Source: Triangularia verruculosa (lineage: Eukaryota > Ascomycota > Sordariomycetes > Sordariales > Podosporaceae). Taken from it: DNA of 64,000 nucleotides. The notes below the pieces were generated by a model. The model did not search any database. It saw only the letters and a list, made by a program, of their open reading frames with translations, and was not told the origin of the DNA. Shown here piece after piece: positions 1 to 11,573 of the stretch; within the stretch, counting starts at the first letter, position 1; every line of letters begins with the position of its first letter. A program made the position numbers and the translations under genes. The DNA is taken from the NCBI GenBank assembly GCA_033296885.1, contig MU863921.1, positions 1-64,000 on the forward strand, given 5' to 3'.

Positions 1-94
<94 letters not shown>
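1..94. repeat. (TC)47 dinucleotide microsatellite
   Basis: Perfect TC/GA dinucleotide run from the first base to 94, followed by a decaying CT-rich tail to about 120. The true left end lies outside the window. No coding context is visible. Confidence 0.97.
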
Positions 95-97
<3 letters not shown>

Positions 98-2591
98 TTC
101 TCTCTCTCTTCCTCTGTCTCTGTGTTAACATTCCTTTTTCTTTTCTTTCTCTAGGTATCTTGCAATGAGTGAAACGATTTTATTTTCAAAACTTCCTAAG
201 GGTGTGGTTATGTCTTGAAGTGATCTTATGAGTAACAATAACAAACTGATATCGTGGCGGTGGCATGGAAGTTTTGACTTGTTGATACATTGGAGGTATT
301 CACAGCAGCCATGTATCGTAGGTGTCAAGGTACGTGATGAGAAAAGCACGGGCAGAGATGCACCGATCAGGTGTGCCAGAGGGAATGCTTTTCGGCAGGA
401 TGATGAGCCGAAGACTACTTGCTACCCCTCCTCTCTAAACGCACGAAACAATATGCAGACACACAGACACACACCAGCATCGAGGTGTGAGCCTTTCAGA
501 GGAAAAGAGACAAGAATAATGGGGCGCAAGAAATTGGGAAAGCTGCGGATGAAAGCCTTTTTTTTCTTTTTTTGCCTGAGTTCCGAACTGCCGGGTGAGT
601 CAGGTAGCTAGGTACCTATTGAGGGGCATCATATGTTTTGAGCACCATTCTGTATATGTACACCCTAAAAGTCCACGACATAAGTATGCAGAACTACATG
701 CGGTGTGACTGCAGCTGGGGTTGGTTTGTGGAGAGAATCACGTTCTCTGATGATTGGGTGGTGTGAGAGGTGGACAAAACCTTTTGACAGGACAGGTAAA
801 AGCAGCGGGACGGGCTGGAGGAGGTGGGGAGCGGAAGGGCGGCGGCGGCGGACGGCAGCTTCTCCGTCCTGTCAGAAGTTGTTCTCTTTTTTCTTTTTTG
901 CTTTTGCTCTCTCTCCGGGTGTCACATCCGATCGAAGATGGGAATTCTTTTATGCTTGTTGCCGTGAGTGAGATGAGGTTGGTACCCGTTTCTGCAGCTT
1001 CATGCCCTAAACAAAACATGATGTCTGTTTAAGACGGGAGGGGGAAATGGGAAGCAAAACGGAGGGATCTTGGGTAAAGCTCGTGTTCAAGAGGGACGGT
1101 AAATTCCGAGTGTGTCTCATGGAGGGCATCTTTGTGTGAGAAGCCCCAACACACTGATAGAATGTATCATTGGTTCTTTCGGCTTGGGAGAAACCTGCAA
1201 GTACTCGGGTTTAGGCCCTCGGGAGTTGTAGTCGGGGAGAGAGAGATGCATTCCATTGCAGGAAGCCATCTCCAGAACAGCAATCGGTTGCGGGACTGAT
1301 CAAGATGTATATCTGCACGAGCTTTAGCTTTGGTGTAGTATTGCATTGACCGGTCAAGATACAAGGCTACCTTACTTGGTGGGACATCAACTCTGAGCCC
1401 CAGACGACATGTCTCAGATGCAATGATGAGGTTGAGTTTAGTGACCGGTCAAGACGTAGGGCCGCTCTTGCATAGACCGGTCAAGATATGGAGCTTCCAC
1501 AAAGGCGTGATTTGAAAGGTTATTGGTCATGTGGTCTCCTTTGGAAAATCTTCCTGATGGAGGGTTGTAGTGCAGTGACCGGTCAAGAGATAGGGCTCAT
1601 GAGTGGTCAAGTAGTCTGAGAAAGCCGTCTCTAAATGGGAAGGGTGGGCTTGGGTAAATTCAGCCGGGTTGTATTGCATCGACCGGTCAAGATTTAGGGC
1701 TACTGAGTGAGGTGGCCAGTGATAGTTGGTAAGAGTGACCGGCCGGGTGTGAAACATAGCCAGTGGTCAATCATGACCCCGGACACCAGCAAAGAGCCAT
1801 CAAGGAGTTGGTTATATGCCAAATAAGACGCTGCCGAGATGATGGACTAAGACCTCCAAGGCAGACAGAGTGTATCTACCCGTCCTCATGAATGGTAAGC
1901 TCCAAGAACTCACCTTGAGATATTCTTGAAGCGTCAAACGCGGCAGACAATCGTTTAGATGTCTCGCCAAGCAGCAACAGAGAGAAGTCACTGCTTCCTG
2001 TCTGGCAGCCCAACCTGCTGTGCCTCTCACCAAAAGGGGCAATTGACCTGCAAAATGTTGATTCGGGAATGGTACCCAACCCCAATGACAGGCCTTGATC
2101 AGCCCTTTTTCTTGACCGGTCTATGCAATGCCACGCACCTGCATCGACCGGTCAAGGGAAAATGTCAAGCTATTGCATTAATTGTGGTGGAATGCGTCGA
2201 CCGGTGAGCAAGTTTTCCTCCCTTTTGAACCACTTTGAGCCTGAATAGGGGGGAAAGACCCACACCGGTGACAGGGATCGTGTTTATGCTTCATGCACGA
2301 ACTTCATCGACATCTCGACGACGAGAGAAGGTCGAAGCAAAACCAGAATCCTACCCTTTAGGCAAAGGTGAACGGTGAGCAGCACAGGTGAGGTGTGGTG
2401 AAGGTTGCTTTCGTAAGCAAAGGGGAAGTGGAACCGCCAAGCTTCTAGAAGCCTTCTAAGCTTTGACCATGTTTGTATGAGGTAATCGCAAATCGATATC
2501 CCAAGCGACCATTATGATATTGTGCCCCACAGCTCATCCTCGAACTGTCAACTCCAGTATCATTGCCTCTCACGAGAACACCGGCAACAAC
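95..2591. other. Gene-free stretch left of CWC24
   Basis: No open frame here resembles a protein; the short frames overlap each other on both strands. The only structure I see is the GACCGGTC-containing repeat family at about 1341-2206 (listed separately) and purine- or pyrimidine-biased patches near 840-900. The last few hundred bases must hold the CWC24 promoter and 5' leader, but I recognise no specific site. Confidence 0.6.
1341..2206. repeat. Dispersed short repeat with core GACCGGTC
   Basis: About nine copies of an element with approximate consensus TTGCATNGACCGGTCAAGAT, often followed by TAGGGCTAC. Cores lie near 1346-1357, 1442-1452, 1474-1484, 1577-1586, 1681-1690, 1735-1745 (degenerate), 2112-2121 (opposite orientation), 2145-2155 and 2197-2206. 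The first copy contains the full 12-bp palindrome TTGACCGGTCAA. Spacing is irregular (about 30-370 bp), so this is not a simple tandem repeat. Confidence 0.8.
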
Positions 2592-3629
2592 ATGACAGAC
2601 CCCGCCCCCGCCGCCCCTGTTGCGATCTTCAAAAAGCGCGGCGCAAAAGCCAAAGCCAACATCCGCAAAAGACCAGCAACCCCCCCTCCCGCCAACTCCG
2701 ACTCCGATTCGGATTTCTCTTCCTCGGAAGATGAAGCCGGCCGTCGCATTAAGCGCCGCAAGCGCAACACCACCGCCGTCGTCACCGCCTCCTCCAAGGA
2801 GATTCCGCAAGCCGAGCAGGACCTAAAAGCAACCATCTTCACCACCGACCGCGCCTCCGCCCTCGCCCTCGACTCCTCCAAGCGCGACGCAACTAAACAG
2901 TCAAACTGGTTCGACGAAGACAAGAACCTCTCCGCCAAATCCCTCCTCGGCTCAACCCGTTCCATGCCATCGTCGTCAGACAACCGCCCAGACGGAACGT
3001 ACAAAGGCCTGGCCAACGCAGCCTCGTACATACAAAAGAACCCCGACGCACCCTCCCGAAAGGTCGGCCCGATCAAGGCCCCCACCAACATCAGGACGAT
3101 CACCATCACCGACATGGCGCCCGACGTCTGCAAGGACTACAAAAATACTGGCTTCTGCGGCTTCGGCGACAACTGCAAGTTCCTCCACGCGCGCGAAGAC
3201 TACGCCCACGGCTGGCAGCTCGACCGCGAGTGGGAGAATGTCACAAAGGGGAAGAAGATCATTGGGGGCACGGTGGTTGCTTCGGCTGAAAGAAAAGCAA
3301 ATAAAAACAACAATGACGAAGATGATCGAGATGAGGAGGAAGAGGCCATGTTGGAAAAGATACCGTTTGTGTGCATCATCTGCCGGGGTGACTACAAGAG
3401 CCCAGTGGTGACAAGATGTGGGCATTATTTCTGTGAAGCGTGCGCGCTGAAACGGTACAGGAAAGATCCAAGCTGTGCTGCCTGTGGGAGTGGAACGAAT
3501 GGCGTTTTTAATGCGGCCAAGAAGCTGCAAAAGCTGCTCGTCAAGAAAAAAGAGCGGGCGGCCAAGAGGAGACAAGAGGCGATTGAGAATGGCGAAGAGG
3601 TTAGCAGTGAAGATGAGGATGAAGATTGA
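2592..3629 (+). CDS. cwc24: Pre-mRNA-splicing factor Cwc24 (CCCH zinc finger + RING)
   Basis: Intronless gene, 345 aa. Cwc24 is a spliceosome-associated protein of the activated (Bact) complex in the nucleus; the human homologue is RNF113. The N-terminal ~90 residues are low-complexity and basic/acidic with an SDSDSDFSSSEDE-type tract. A CCCH finger (C-x8-C-x5-C-x3-H) begins near residue 180. It is followed by a W-rich linker (GWQLDREWENV) and a C-terminal C3HC4 RING starting near residue 261 (CIIC...CGHYFCEAC...CAAC), then an acidic tail. I chose the ATG at 2592 because it opens with the family-like MTDPAP; an in-frame ATG 78 nt upstream would add 26 unconserved residues. It faces ATG3 tail to tail. 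Confidence 0.93.
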   Translation: MTDPAPAAPVAIFKKRGAKAKANIRKRPATPPPANSDSDSDFSSSEDEAGRRIKRRKRNTTAVVTASSKEIPQAEQDLKATIFTTDRASALALDSSKRDATKQSNWFDEDKNLSAKSLLGSTRSMPSSSDNRPDGTYKGLANAASYIQKNPDAPSRKVGPIKAPTNIRTITITDMAPDVCKDYKNTGFCGFGDNCKFLHAREDYAHGWQLDREWENVTKGKKIIGGTVVASAERKANKNNNDEDDRDEEEEAMLEKIPFVCIICRGDYKSPVVTRCGHYFCEACALKRYRKDPSCAACGSGTNGVFNAAKKLQKLLVKKKERAAKRRQEAIENGEEVSSEDEDED

Positions 3630-3979
3630 GGCAGGAGGTGAATGATACCCAGGCATAAATAAGAATGCGATTTTGCTATTAAACTGCCGCCATTAAAACC
3701 TAAAGTAGCTATGTCTGTTCTCTTGTCTGAGTCCGGTGATCTCCTGGTTCCTGTCCCAATGAATAATAGAATAAAGCAAAGATGCAACTCCGTCCGTACC
3801 TACCGCCGAAGCCAACCCAAACCTGACCGTGTAGTCCGATCTATCCATGACGGAAATTGCTGCTTGAGTGAAAGAACCCCCCTGATGATGTAGGGGAAGG
3901 TGAGATGGCAAAGAAAACAGCCCTGTAAATAAAATGCAAGGAAAATCAAATACAAGCAAACGACGAGAGCGGGATCTTC
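3630..3979. other. Convergent 3' spacer CWC24/ATG3
   Basis: Holds the two facing 3' untranslated regions. AATAAA-like poly(A) contexts appear near 3763-3775 (ATAATAGAATAAAGC). No gene is seen. Confidence 0.5.
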
Positions 3980-5111
3980 CTAGATCCCCATGGTGTTGTC
4001 GTGCTCGATGCCGGGCGTCACACTAGCGATGAACTGGCACAGGGTTAGTCGACCTTCTTCAAGTAATTCCAAAAATAATGAAAGCTTTACCTTCAAGAAG
4101 ACCACCAGATATTGGTCAACCCGGATAGCCACCTCCTGATCCGCCGCATCAATCTCCTCCCACTCGTCGTTCTCACCTGAGTTGACCGTGAGGTCATCAA
4201 CCTGGCTGGCAAGCGAGTCGACACCACCGCTGCCACTGGCCTTGGCAGTGGCCGCCTTTTGCTTTTCCCTGCGCAGTTTGAGAGCCGCGTCAGCTCGGTC
4301 GAGCAGCGTCTTCATGACGGGGGCATGCTTGCAGGGATGCACGCTGGCCATCTTGACTTGGTGAGCGAAAAAAGGGAAGTTCTCGAGTGTGACGGTCTTG
4401 TCTTTGTAATCCCCGACGATGTCCTCCATCATCAGATGGGGCGGGAGAGGCTGGCCGTTGGGAAGATAGCCCGACAGGTACATTCTGGGTGTTCGGTAGT
4501 ATGGCGAATAGACAATGTAAAGGGAATATGTACGTCTTCCACTGTTGCAGAAGGATTAGGTTAGTCTTGAGTGATGTGGTTACTTGGGTGTTCTTGCCAT
4601 ACCTGTTTTGTCCGCCAGCTGAAGTATCGCGAATGATGGCTTCATCGTCTTCGTCATCTTCCATATCTGGAATGTCATCGTCGTCTTCGATCACCTCTCT
4701 CTCGCCAACATTTCCCGCATCGTCCATGGTCCGCACTTCTTTGACTTTGAGCGGCTGTGAGCTTGCTAAGCCGCCAGTCCGGAGCCAGCCATCATCATCA
4801 TCACTGCTCTTGCCGCCCTCCACCACGGCCTCCTCATGGCCGGCATCACCCGCAAAGTCCTCGTTGAGTCGACGGTTGCACGGTACGTGGCGAGTAACCA
4901 AGTATTGCTTTCCCGCCGGCAGCTGGCTGACGCGCTGGGCTGGGGTCTCGGCATCGGCCCAAGACCAGGTCGGGAACTTGTACACCAGATAATCGCCAGC
5001 AGCGAGGAACTCCTCCGGGGTGATCTCGCCAGTCTTGCGGAATGTGGATGTGTGGCTGGCGGGTGTGTACCTGTCCCGCAGGCTGTTGACGGTAGAGTAG
5101 AGGATGTTCAT
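3980..5111 (-). CDS. atg3: Autophagy E2-like conjugating enzyme Atg3
   Basis: Atg3 transfers Atg8 from Atg7 to phosphatidylethanolamine in the cytoplasm. Proposed exons are 5111-4603, 4541-4091 and 4033-3980 (introns 61 and 57 nt), giving 337 aa, close to the usual fungal length. Evidence: the N-terminal motif with SLRDRYTPASHTSTF; the flexible acidic region (DDDDIPDMEDDEDDEA); after intron 1, the E2 core RTYSLYIVYSPYYRTPRMYL; and the catalytic HPC motif, with the cysteine at about residue 240 (yeast Cys234). The C terminus ASVTPGIEHDNTMGI restores the family ending only with the second intron removed. The start at 5111 (MNILYS) is the family start; an upstream in-frame ATG at 5195 adds an unconserved leader. 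Divergent from SLA2. Confidence 0.95.
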
Positions 5112-5945
5112 CTTTGCGAATGATGGTGATCTAGAATCTCGATGGCTTCCGTCGACGGATTTGGCGGGGGGGAAGGTGGGGTAATGGTTTATCAAGCGCT
5201 ATCAGTGACGAGGACCACTGGCAAAGCAAAGGCAGTTGTTTGTCTCAAGGTTCACAAAAGAAGAGGGGAAGACGGGTCTGGGTATTTACAGAGTTTCAAA
5301 GGCTTCAGAGGCAAAAAGAAGTTTGGATGAACTAAAGTCTGGATTGCTTTCAAATGACCAACTCTATCCTCGTGACGGCCGGCAAGATGACGAGCTTCGG
5401 CGGCGCACCGTCGAGGCAGCCTCACGCAAGGAGCTCCCACCCGCATGTTCTCTGCCTGGAACCCCTGTCGGATCAGCTGGCAGGCGTCACTGTCTGGTGG
5501 GGTTAGAAGCTTGTGCCCCACTGTGTTCATTTCGCGGCAGCTGACACATGATTCCTGCCCCCGCAATGCCGGACCGTCCTAGGTCCGACCCCCAGACGGC
5601 ATGATTGGCTCCAGCTGTTGGAGAGATGGCTTGGGCGCAAGGCAATCACAGAGCAGACTTCCAAGAAGGCTGACGACAACGGGGAGGCAAGCTTTGGGCC
5701 CCACGACCTAATAACTCTCTTTCTCCTTGGAATTACCTGCAATTTCCGTATCGCGCAGCTTATTATTTTGGCCCTGAACTGAACCTTCCTGAAATCTGCG
5801 CCGGGCATTGCTTAACCGTCTGAAGCTGCGCCTGGCTCTGTCGCATGCTGAACTGAGTGCTTGCTTCCTGGAAACCGGTGCATGTGTTGAAGCTGCCGTA
5901 TCATCCCCAGTGAGTGAGCGTGTCTCGCTCCAATAGTTGCCCAAC
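5112..5945. other. Divergent promoter region ATG3/SLA2
   Basis: 834 bp shared 5' region of two head-to-head genes. Short frames here overlap on opposite strands and resemble no family. I recognise no specific regulatory motif. Confidence 0.5.
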
Positions 5946-8900
5946 ATGGCTACGATACGCAGTCTCGATCACACAAAGTGCGTCTCCTTCCCGCCCCATG
6001 CGCGCATGCAGCTTGCCGTGCCCATTGCTCACTGTTTGACCGTTGCGAGAGAGATGTGGAAATGTAAACATGGAAGCCCATAATACTGACCCGCCATGTC
6101 GCCCAGGTCCGAGGCCGAGCTCGCCATCAACATCAAGAAAGCCACGAGTCCCGACGAGACGGCCCCGAAGCGCAAGCATGTTAGGAGTTGCATTGTCTAC
6201 ACATGGGATCACAAATCCTCCCTATCCTTCTGGGCTGGCCTCAAGGTCCAGCCCATCCTCGCCGACGAGGTGCAGACCTTCAAGGCTCTGATCACAGTCC
6301 ACAAGGTCCTGCAAGAAGGCCACCCCAGCACCATTCGGGAGGCGATGAACAACAGATCATGGATTGATAGCTTGAATCGCGGCATGTCGGGTGAGGGCAT
6401 GCGTGGATACGGGCCACTGATCAAGGAATATGTCTACTACCTGCTTGCGAAGCTCTCGTTTCACCAACAGCACCAGGAGTTCAACGGGACATTCGAGTAT
6501 GAGGAGTACATCAGTCTCAAGGCCATCAACGACCCCAACGAGGGCTACGAGACGATCACCGACCTCATGATGCTGCAAGACAAGATCGACCAGTTCCAGA
6601 AGCTCATCTTCTCGCATTTCCGCTCCACCGGCCAGAACGAATGCAGAATCGCTGCTCTTGTGCCTCTAGTTACGGAGAGCTATGGCATCTACAAGTTCAT
6701 CACTAGCATGCTGCGAGCCATGCACTCTGCCACCGGCGACAACGATGCTCTGGAACCGCTTCGGGAAAGATATAACGCGCAACACTACCGCCTCGTCAAG
6801 TTCTACTATGAGTGCTCGAATATTCGTTATCTGACAAGTTTGATCACGATCCCGAAGCTTCCGCAGGACCCACCGAACCTGCTCGCCGAAGACGAATCCG
6901 CGCCAGCGCTGCCAGCACGTCCCAAACAAGAAATCGAAAAGCAGCCAACCCCGCCGCCTCCGGTACCCAAGTCTGAGGAGCCCGATCAAATGAACGAGTT
7001 CTGGAAGAGTGAGATTGACCGGCAAAACCGCGAGTACGAGGAGCAGCAGCGGGTTCTGGAAGCCCAGCAACAGCAGGCCCTATATAACCAACAACAGGCC
7101 CAGCTGCAAGCACAGCGGGATTTTGAGGAGCAGCAGCGGCGGTTGATGGAACAGCAGCAACGGGAGCAGGAGGCACTAAGACTTCAACAGTCGCAATGGC
7201 AGACACAGGGCCGGCTGGCAGAACTCGAACAAGAGAACCTCAACGCCCGTGCTCAGTATGAACGGGATCAGCTCATGCTTCAGCAGTACGATCAGCGGGT
7301 TAAGGCTCTCGAAGGGGAGTTGGCTACAATACAGGGTAACTTTGGACAGCAGCTCACTTCCAGGGACGACCAGATCAGATCTCTTCAGGAACAGGTCAAC
7401 ACTTGGAGGTCAAAATATGAGGCTCTCGCGAAGCTGTACTCTCAGCTCCGCCATGAGCATCTCGACCTTCTTCAAAAATTCAAGGCTGTTCAGCTCAAGG
7501 CTGCCTCCGCTCAGGAAGCGATTGACAGGCGCGAGAAGCTGGAACGCGAGATTAAGACGAAGAACCTCGAGCTTGCTGATATGATTCGGGAGCGTGATAG
7601 AGCTCTTCACGAGAAGGACAGACTGACAGGTTCCAACAAAGACGAGGTCGAGAAGCTGAAGCGGGAGCTGCGGATGGCCCTGGATCGTGCCGACAACCTG
7701 GAGCGCAGCAAGGGCAATGAGCTCTCCACCATGCTTTCCAAATACAATCGCGAGATGGCGGATCTCGAGGAAGCTCTGCGCAACAAGACGCGGGCTCTTG
7801 AGGATGCCCAGGCCAAGCTCAGGGACGGCAGTTCTGATTTGGAGATGTTGCTCCGTGAGAAGGAGGAGGAGCTTGAGGTGTACAAGGCTGGCATGGACCA
7901 GACCTTGATTGAGCTCAACGAGCTGAAGAACAACCAGGGCGTGACGGACCAGGCTCTTGACGGGCAACTTGACGCCATCATTCTGGCCCAGTTTGACAAG
8001 ATCAACGAGATTATCGACTCGGTTCTTCAAGCTGGTGTCCAGCGTGTGGATGATGCCATCTACGAGCTCGACTCGACCATGCAGGCCGGCAACCAAAATG
8101 CCTCGCCATCATATGTCTTGTCACAGATCGAGAAGGCTTCTGCCAGCGCCACCGAGTTCGCCACATCCTTCAACAACTTCATTGCCGACGGCCCTAACAG
8201 CACCCACGCAGAGTTGATCAAGAACGTCAACGTCTTCTCGGGTGCGATTGCTGACGTCTGCGGCAACGCCAAGGGTCTCATGCGTCTGGCTACCGACGAG
8301 AAGAAGGCCGATGCCCTTGTCAACGGCGCCCGACAGTCTGCCCATTCCACCGTCAAGTTCTTCCGCAGCCTGCTGAGCTTCCGTTTGGAGGGCATGGATC
8401 CCCTTCAGAAGACAGATGTCGTTATCAACAGCAACAACGAGGTGCAGATGAACTTGCAGCGACTGAACAAGTCCGTCGAGGGCTTTGCCCCCGGCTTCGG
8501 CAAGCTGGCCAACAAGGGCGATCTGGGTGAAATCGTTGACCAGGAACTCAACAGAGCCGCCGATGCGATTGCTGCTGCTGTGGCTCGCCTGCAAAAGCTC
8601 AAGAACAAGCCCCGCGATGGGTACTCTACTTACGAACTCAGCGTGCACGATTCGATCCTTGATGCTGCCATGGCCATTACCACTGCCATTGCTCAGCTCA
8701 TCAAGGCCGCTGCCGCCACGCAACAAGAGATTGTCCAAGCCGGCAGGGGTTCGTCTTCCAAGACGGCCTTTTACAAGAAGAACAACCGCTGGACGGAAGG
8801 CCTTATCTCTGCTGCCAAGGCGGTAGCCACCTCCACCAACACTCTTATCGAGACGGCCGACGGTGTTATTTCCAACAGGAACACCCCCGAGCAGCTGATT

Positions 8901-9302
8901 GTTGCTTCCAATGACGTCGCTGCCTCGACGGCGCAGTTGGTTGCGGCCAGCAGAGTCAAGGCTGGCTTCATGAGCAAGAGCCAGGAGAGCCTCGAGCAGG
9001 CCAGCAAGGCTGTTGGTGCGGCATGCAGAGCGTTGGTGAGGCAGGTGCAGGCCATCATCAAGGAGAGGAACGGGATGGAGAACGAGGCGGTGGATTACAG
9101 CAAGCTGGGGAGCCACGAGTTCAAGGTTCGGGAGATGGAGCAGCAGGTACGTTTGTGTTTTTGGTTTCTGTTGTGTCTTGTGAAGAGGGGATTGACTGAC
9201 ATGATGGGTGAACAGGTCGAGATTTTGCAGCTGGAGAATGCCTTGAATGCGGCGAGGCAGAGATTGGGGGAGATGAGGAAGATTTCTTACCAGGAGGACT
9301 AA
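5946..9302 (+). CDS. sla2: Sla2/End4 endocytic adaptor (ANTH + coiled coil + I/LWEQ)
   Basis: Links clathrin/PtdIns(4,5)P2 membranes to cortical actin in endocytosis (HIP1R family). Exons 5946-5977, 6107-9146 and 9216-9302 give 1052 aa, typical for fungal Sla2. The tiny first exon encodes MATIRSLDHTK, and the split Lys codon joins SEAELAINIKKA, the family N terminus. The ANTH domain occupies roughly residues 10-280. A Q-rich and heptad coiled coil follows (about 300-620, many EEQQR and LEQE stretches). The C-terminal talin-like I/LWEQ actin-binding module lies at about 800-1040. The last intron (69 nt) is a multiple of three without a stop, so unspliced reading also stays open; removing it gives the continuous helix EMEQQ-VEILQLENALNAARQRL. 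SLA2 is the standard left boundary gene of MAT in Sordariomycetes. Confidence 0.96.
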
Positions 9303-11573
9303 GAAGTCAGAAAGGGGCAAGATGTGTCGTGTTGGGGGTGAGGGGGTAATGAAGGGGGTTTTTCCATTATTATATCTGTTTCAGAGCGCATCCTTGGCAG
9401 CAGGCATATCAGGGTGAGGCAAAAGAATGCTTGTATGTTTTTTCTTGGCTTTTGGGTTGCTGCTGCTGCTGCCGGTGCTTTTCAAATTCTGCTTCGGTTG
9501 TATGTATTCAGGGCAAACAAATTGTGAGGAACTTTTACTCCAAGTTTGTGCATGGTTCAAATTCGTCTCCGCCTTTGGTTCTGCTTTCCTCGTTAACGTG
9601 ATCCTAGGCATCTACATATGAAGAACTTGGGATCTATCAAATATCACAGTTTAGACTCTCTGGTGTGTTTCTGCTACATGGAAGTCTTGTTCCTGGCTTG
9701 TGACTGATCATGTGTGGGCTGGCAATGAGGCGTTGGATCAGGTGTTGCGGTGTCGGAGAGAACTTGATCGGGTGTTAGTTCTCTTCGTCAGAGTAGTCTG
9801 CTCAAAACTTTCGAGACTCGTAGGTCCTTGGATTGATTCTGCAACCCCCCCTGCAAGTCTAGACTGAGGAATATCTTTTGAGGTGGTGTACGAAGCCTGC
9901 GCAGATATCCCTTTTCACCAATTACCGCATTACCTCGTTACCCCTTTTCACTATTACCCCCTTTCGCCTTTTCACATTTTTTCCATCCATCCTTTACTTC
10001 ACCCCTTACCCAGTACTCACATCTACCTTTGTAGAGGCTCGTCTTGAGAGATGGGAAATGGCTTTGTATTCTTTTGATCTCGGAGAACAAGATGCTCGAT
10101 GAGTTGTTCTCGACTTGCCACAGTTGAGCTGGTGGTTGGGTGCTTTCCTAGGCAGACAATTTGCTCCAAGCCCGTAGGTTGGGTAGGGCATCGTGCTTCG
10201 AGACATTTATAGGCCGCAGAGACGACACACTGTGGTTATCTCTCGAGATGAAGTGGAAAGTTAGGCTGTGGCACTTCGATCAGTCTCGGGTTGACTCGAC
10301 GAGACTCAGGAGTGTTGACCATGGAATTCATGACTGCTGTTGCGTAACCTCGGAACACAATGCTCCGGGACTCGTAACCCGATCCTCGAGCTCGAGTGTC
10401 GCGGCCTGGGGATTAGGGCTAAAACCTAGCTCTCACCGCTGAGAGTGAATTCGAGGGACCTGCAGTCGCTGCCTCGCGGGAAAACGGTGCCTAAGAACCT
10501 TGATGGCCAACATTTGGCAGGTGATGCCGCTGCCTGGCCGTGACGCGCTTGGGGTGCTGCCTGAGAACCTTGATGGCCCGCATTGGGCAAGGTGAGGTCA
10601 TCACGAGCTGCTGCTGTCGCTCCTTCCTCACTTGCCCATCAAGTGGAAGAAAGTTTTCGACGCCAGCACAGCCACCTGGACCCACTCCCAGCCATCTGCT
10701 TTTTGATTTCATCATCAGCGCTCCCCAGCCACCTGCTTTTTGACATGATCTCATTCACCTGGCCGTCGCTCCTGCCCGAGATCGCATACCCCAACCCTCT
10801 GTTTCTCCAGCGCCAAGCTGGACGGGACGCAGCCCCACCCAGTACAGAAGTGAACAAACAGACCCCACTTCTTCTTCTCTTCGGTGCAGCTCATCGAGGT
10901 GCCAATGTTGGAGGAATGCAGAGGAATTGAAGCAAACATTGAAGCTTGCATTTTGCTGCAGCATTCTAACTCAAATGAAGAGACCCTGCCACATCTAAAC
11001 AGAAGCTCACCCGCGCATTTCTTCCCCAGTGCAGCCTTTGACGGCCATCCAAACCAATTCCCATTGAAGCCAACAGCGTGCACGTACCAACCGTTGCACC
11101 AACTGTCAGGACAACCCCGGCTTTTGCGGCTGATGGCTTGGCTGATGGCTACCTGCATTAGCGGCAGATCATCCAGCCTTATATCGACGACATGTCACAC
11201 TTCGGAAATAGGGGTTTGTTTTGGTCTGAGCCAAATTGATGGTTATGTTGAGACAGAAAGAAAAAGCTAATGTACAGACGTTCGTTACGGACCGAGCAAA
11301 AAAAGCACACTCCTCGACAATGATGTAGTTCCCCCTCTCCTGCTCGCAGCTTGATGTCAAAGAAAAAGAAAAAGATGCCCCAATTGCCAATTCAGCAATC
11401 TAATTCGCTGAACTAACAAAAAAGTTAAACCCACCCCGTTTCCTTGTCCAGAGTCGTCCCGTACTGTTGTGCCTATCCGTAACGCCGTCCTTTGTTTCTA
11501 CGACCTCGGCCTCATTCGAGATCCGCGCCCACGGAAGATCTGATACTGTTCATTCCATTGAGAACTCGCCAAC
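9303..11573. other. SLA2-MAT spacer, no gene recognised
   Basis: 2.27 kb without a supportable gene. It contains a pair of ~40-bp direct repeats at 10487-10526 and 10556-10597 (both with GAACCTTGATGGCC). It also has two copies of a ~20-bp element AGCCAYCTGCTTTTTGA at 10685-10706 and 10721-10743. Pyrimidine-rich patches lie at 9900-10010. No HMG-box or other MAT fragment was seen by reading all frames. Confidence 0.6.
10487..10597. repeat. Imperfect direct repeat, ~40 bp, period ~69 bp
   Basis: Copies at 10487-10526 and 10556-10597 share TGCCTRAGAACCTTGATGGC, a divergent middle, and then TTGGSCAAGGTGA-like ends. Two copies only. Confidence 0.7.

Noticed and set aside
738..1032. Small ORFs of about 90 codons on both strands
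   Set aside because: Overlapping antisense frames in GC-rich low-complexity DNA; no start context or family similarity.
2976..3656. 226-codon frame antisense to CWC24
   Set aside because: Shadow of the CWC24 reading frame; low-complexity hydrophobic product without family features.
8121..9320. 399-codon open frame on the minus strand
   Set aside because: Antisense to the conserved I/LWEQ region of SLA2; its codon use mirrors SLA2 and it resembles no family.
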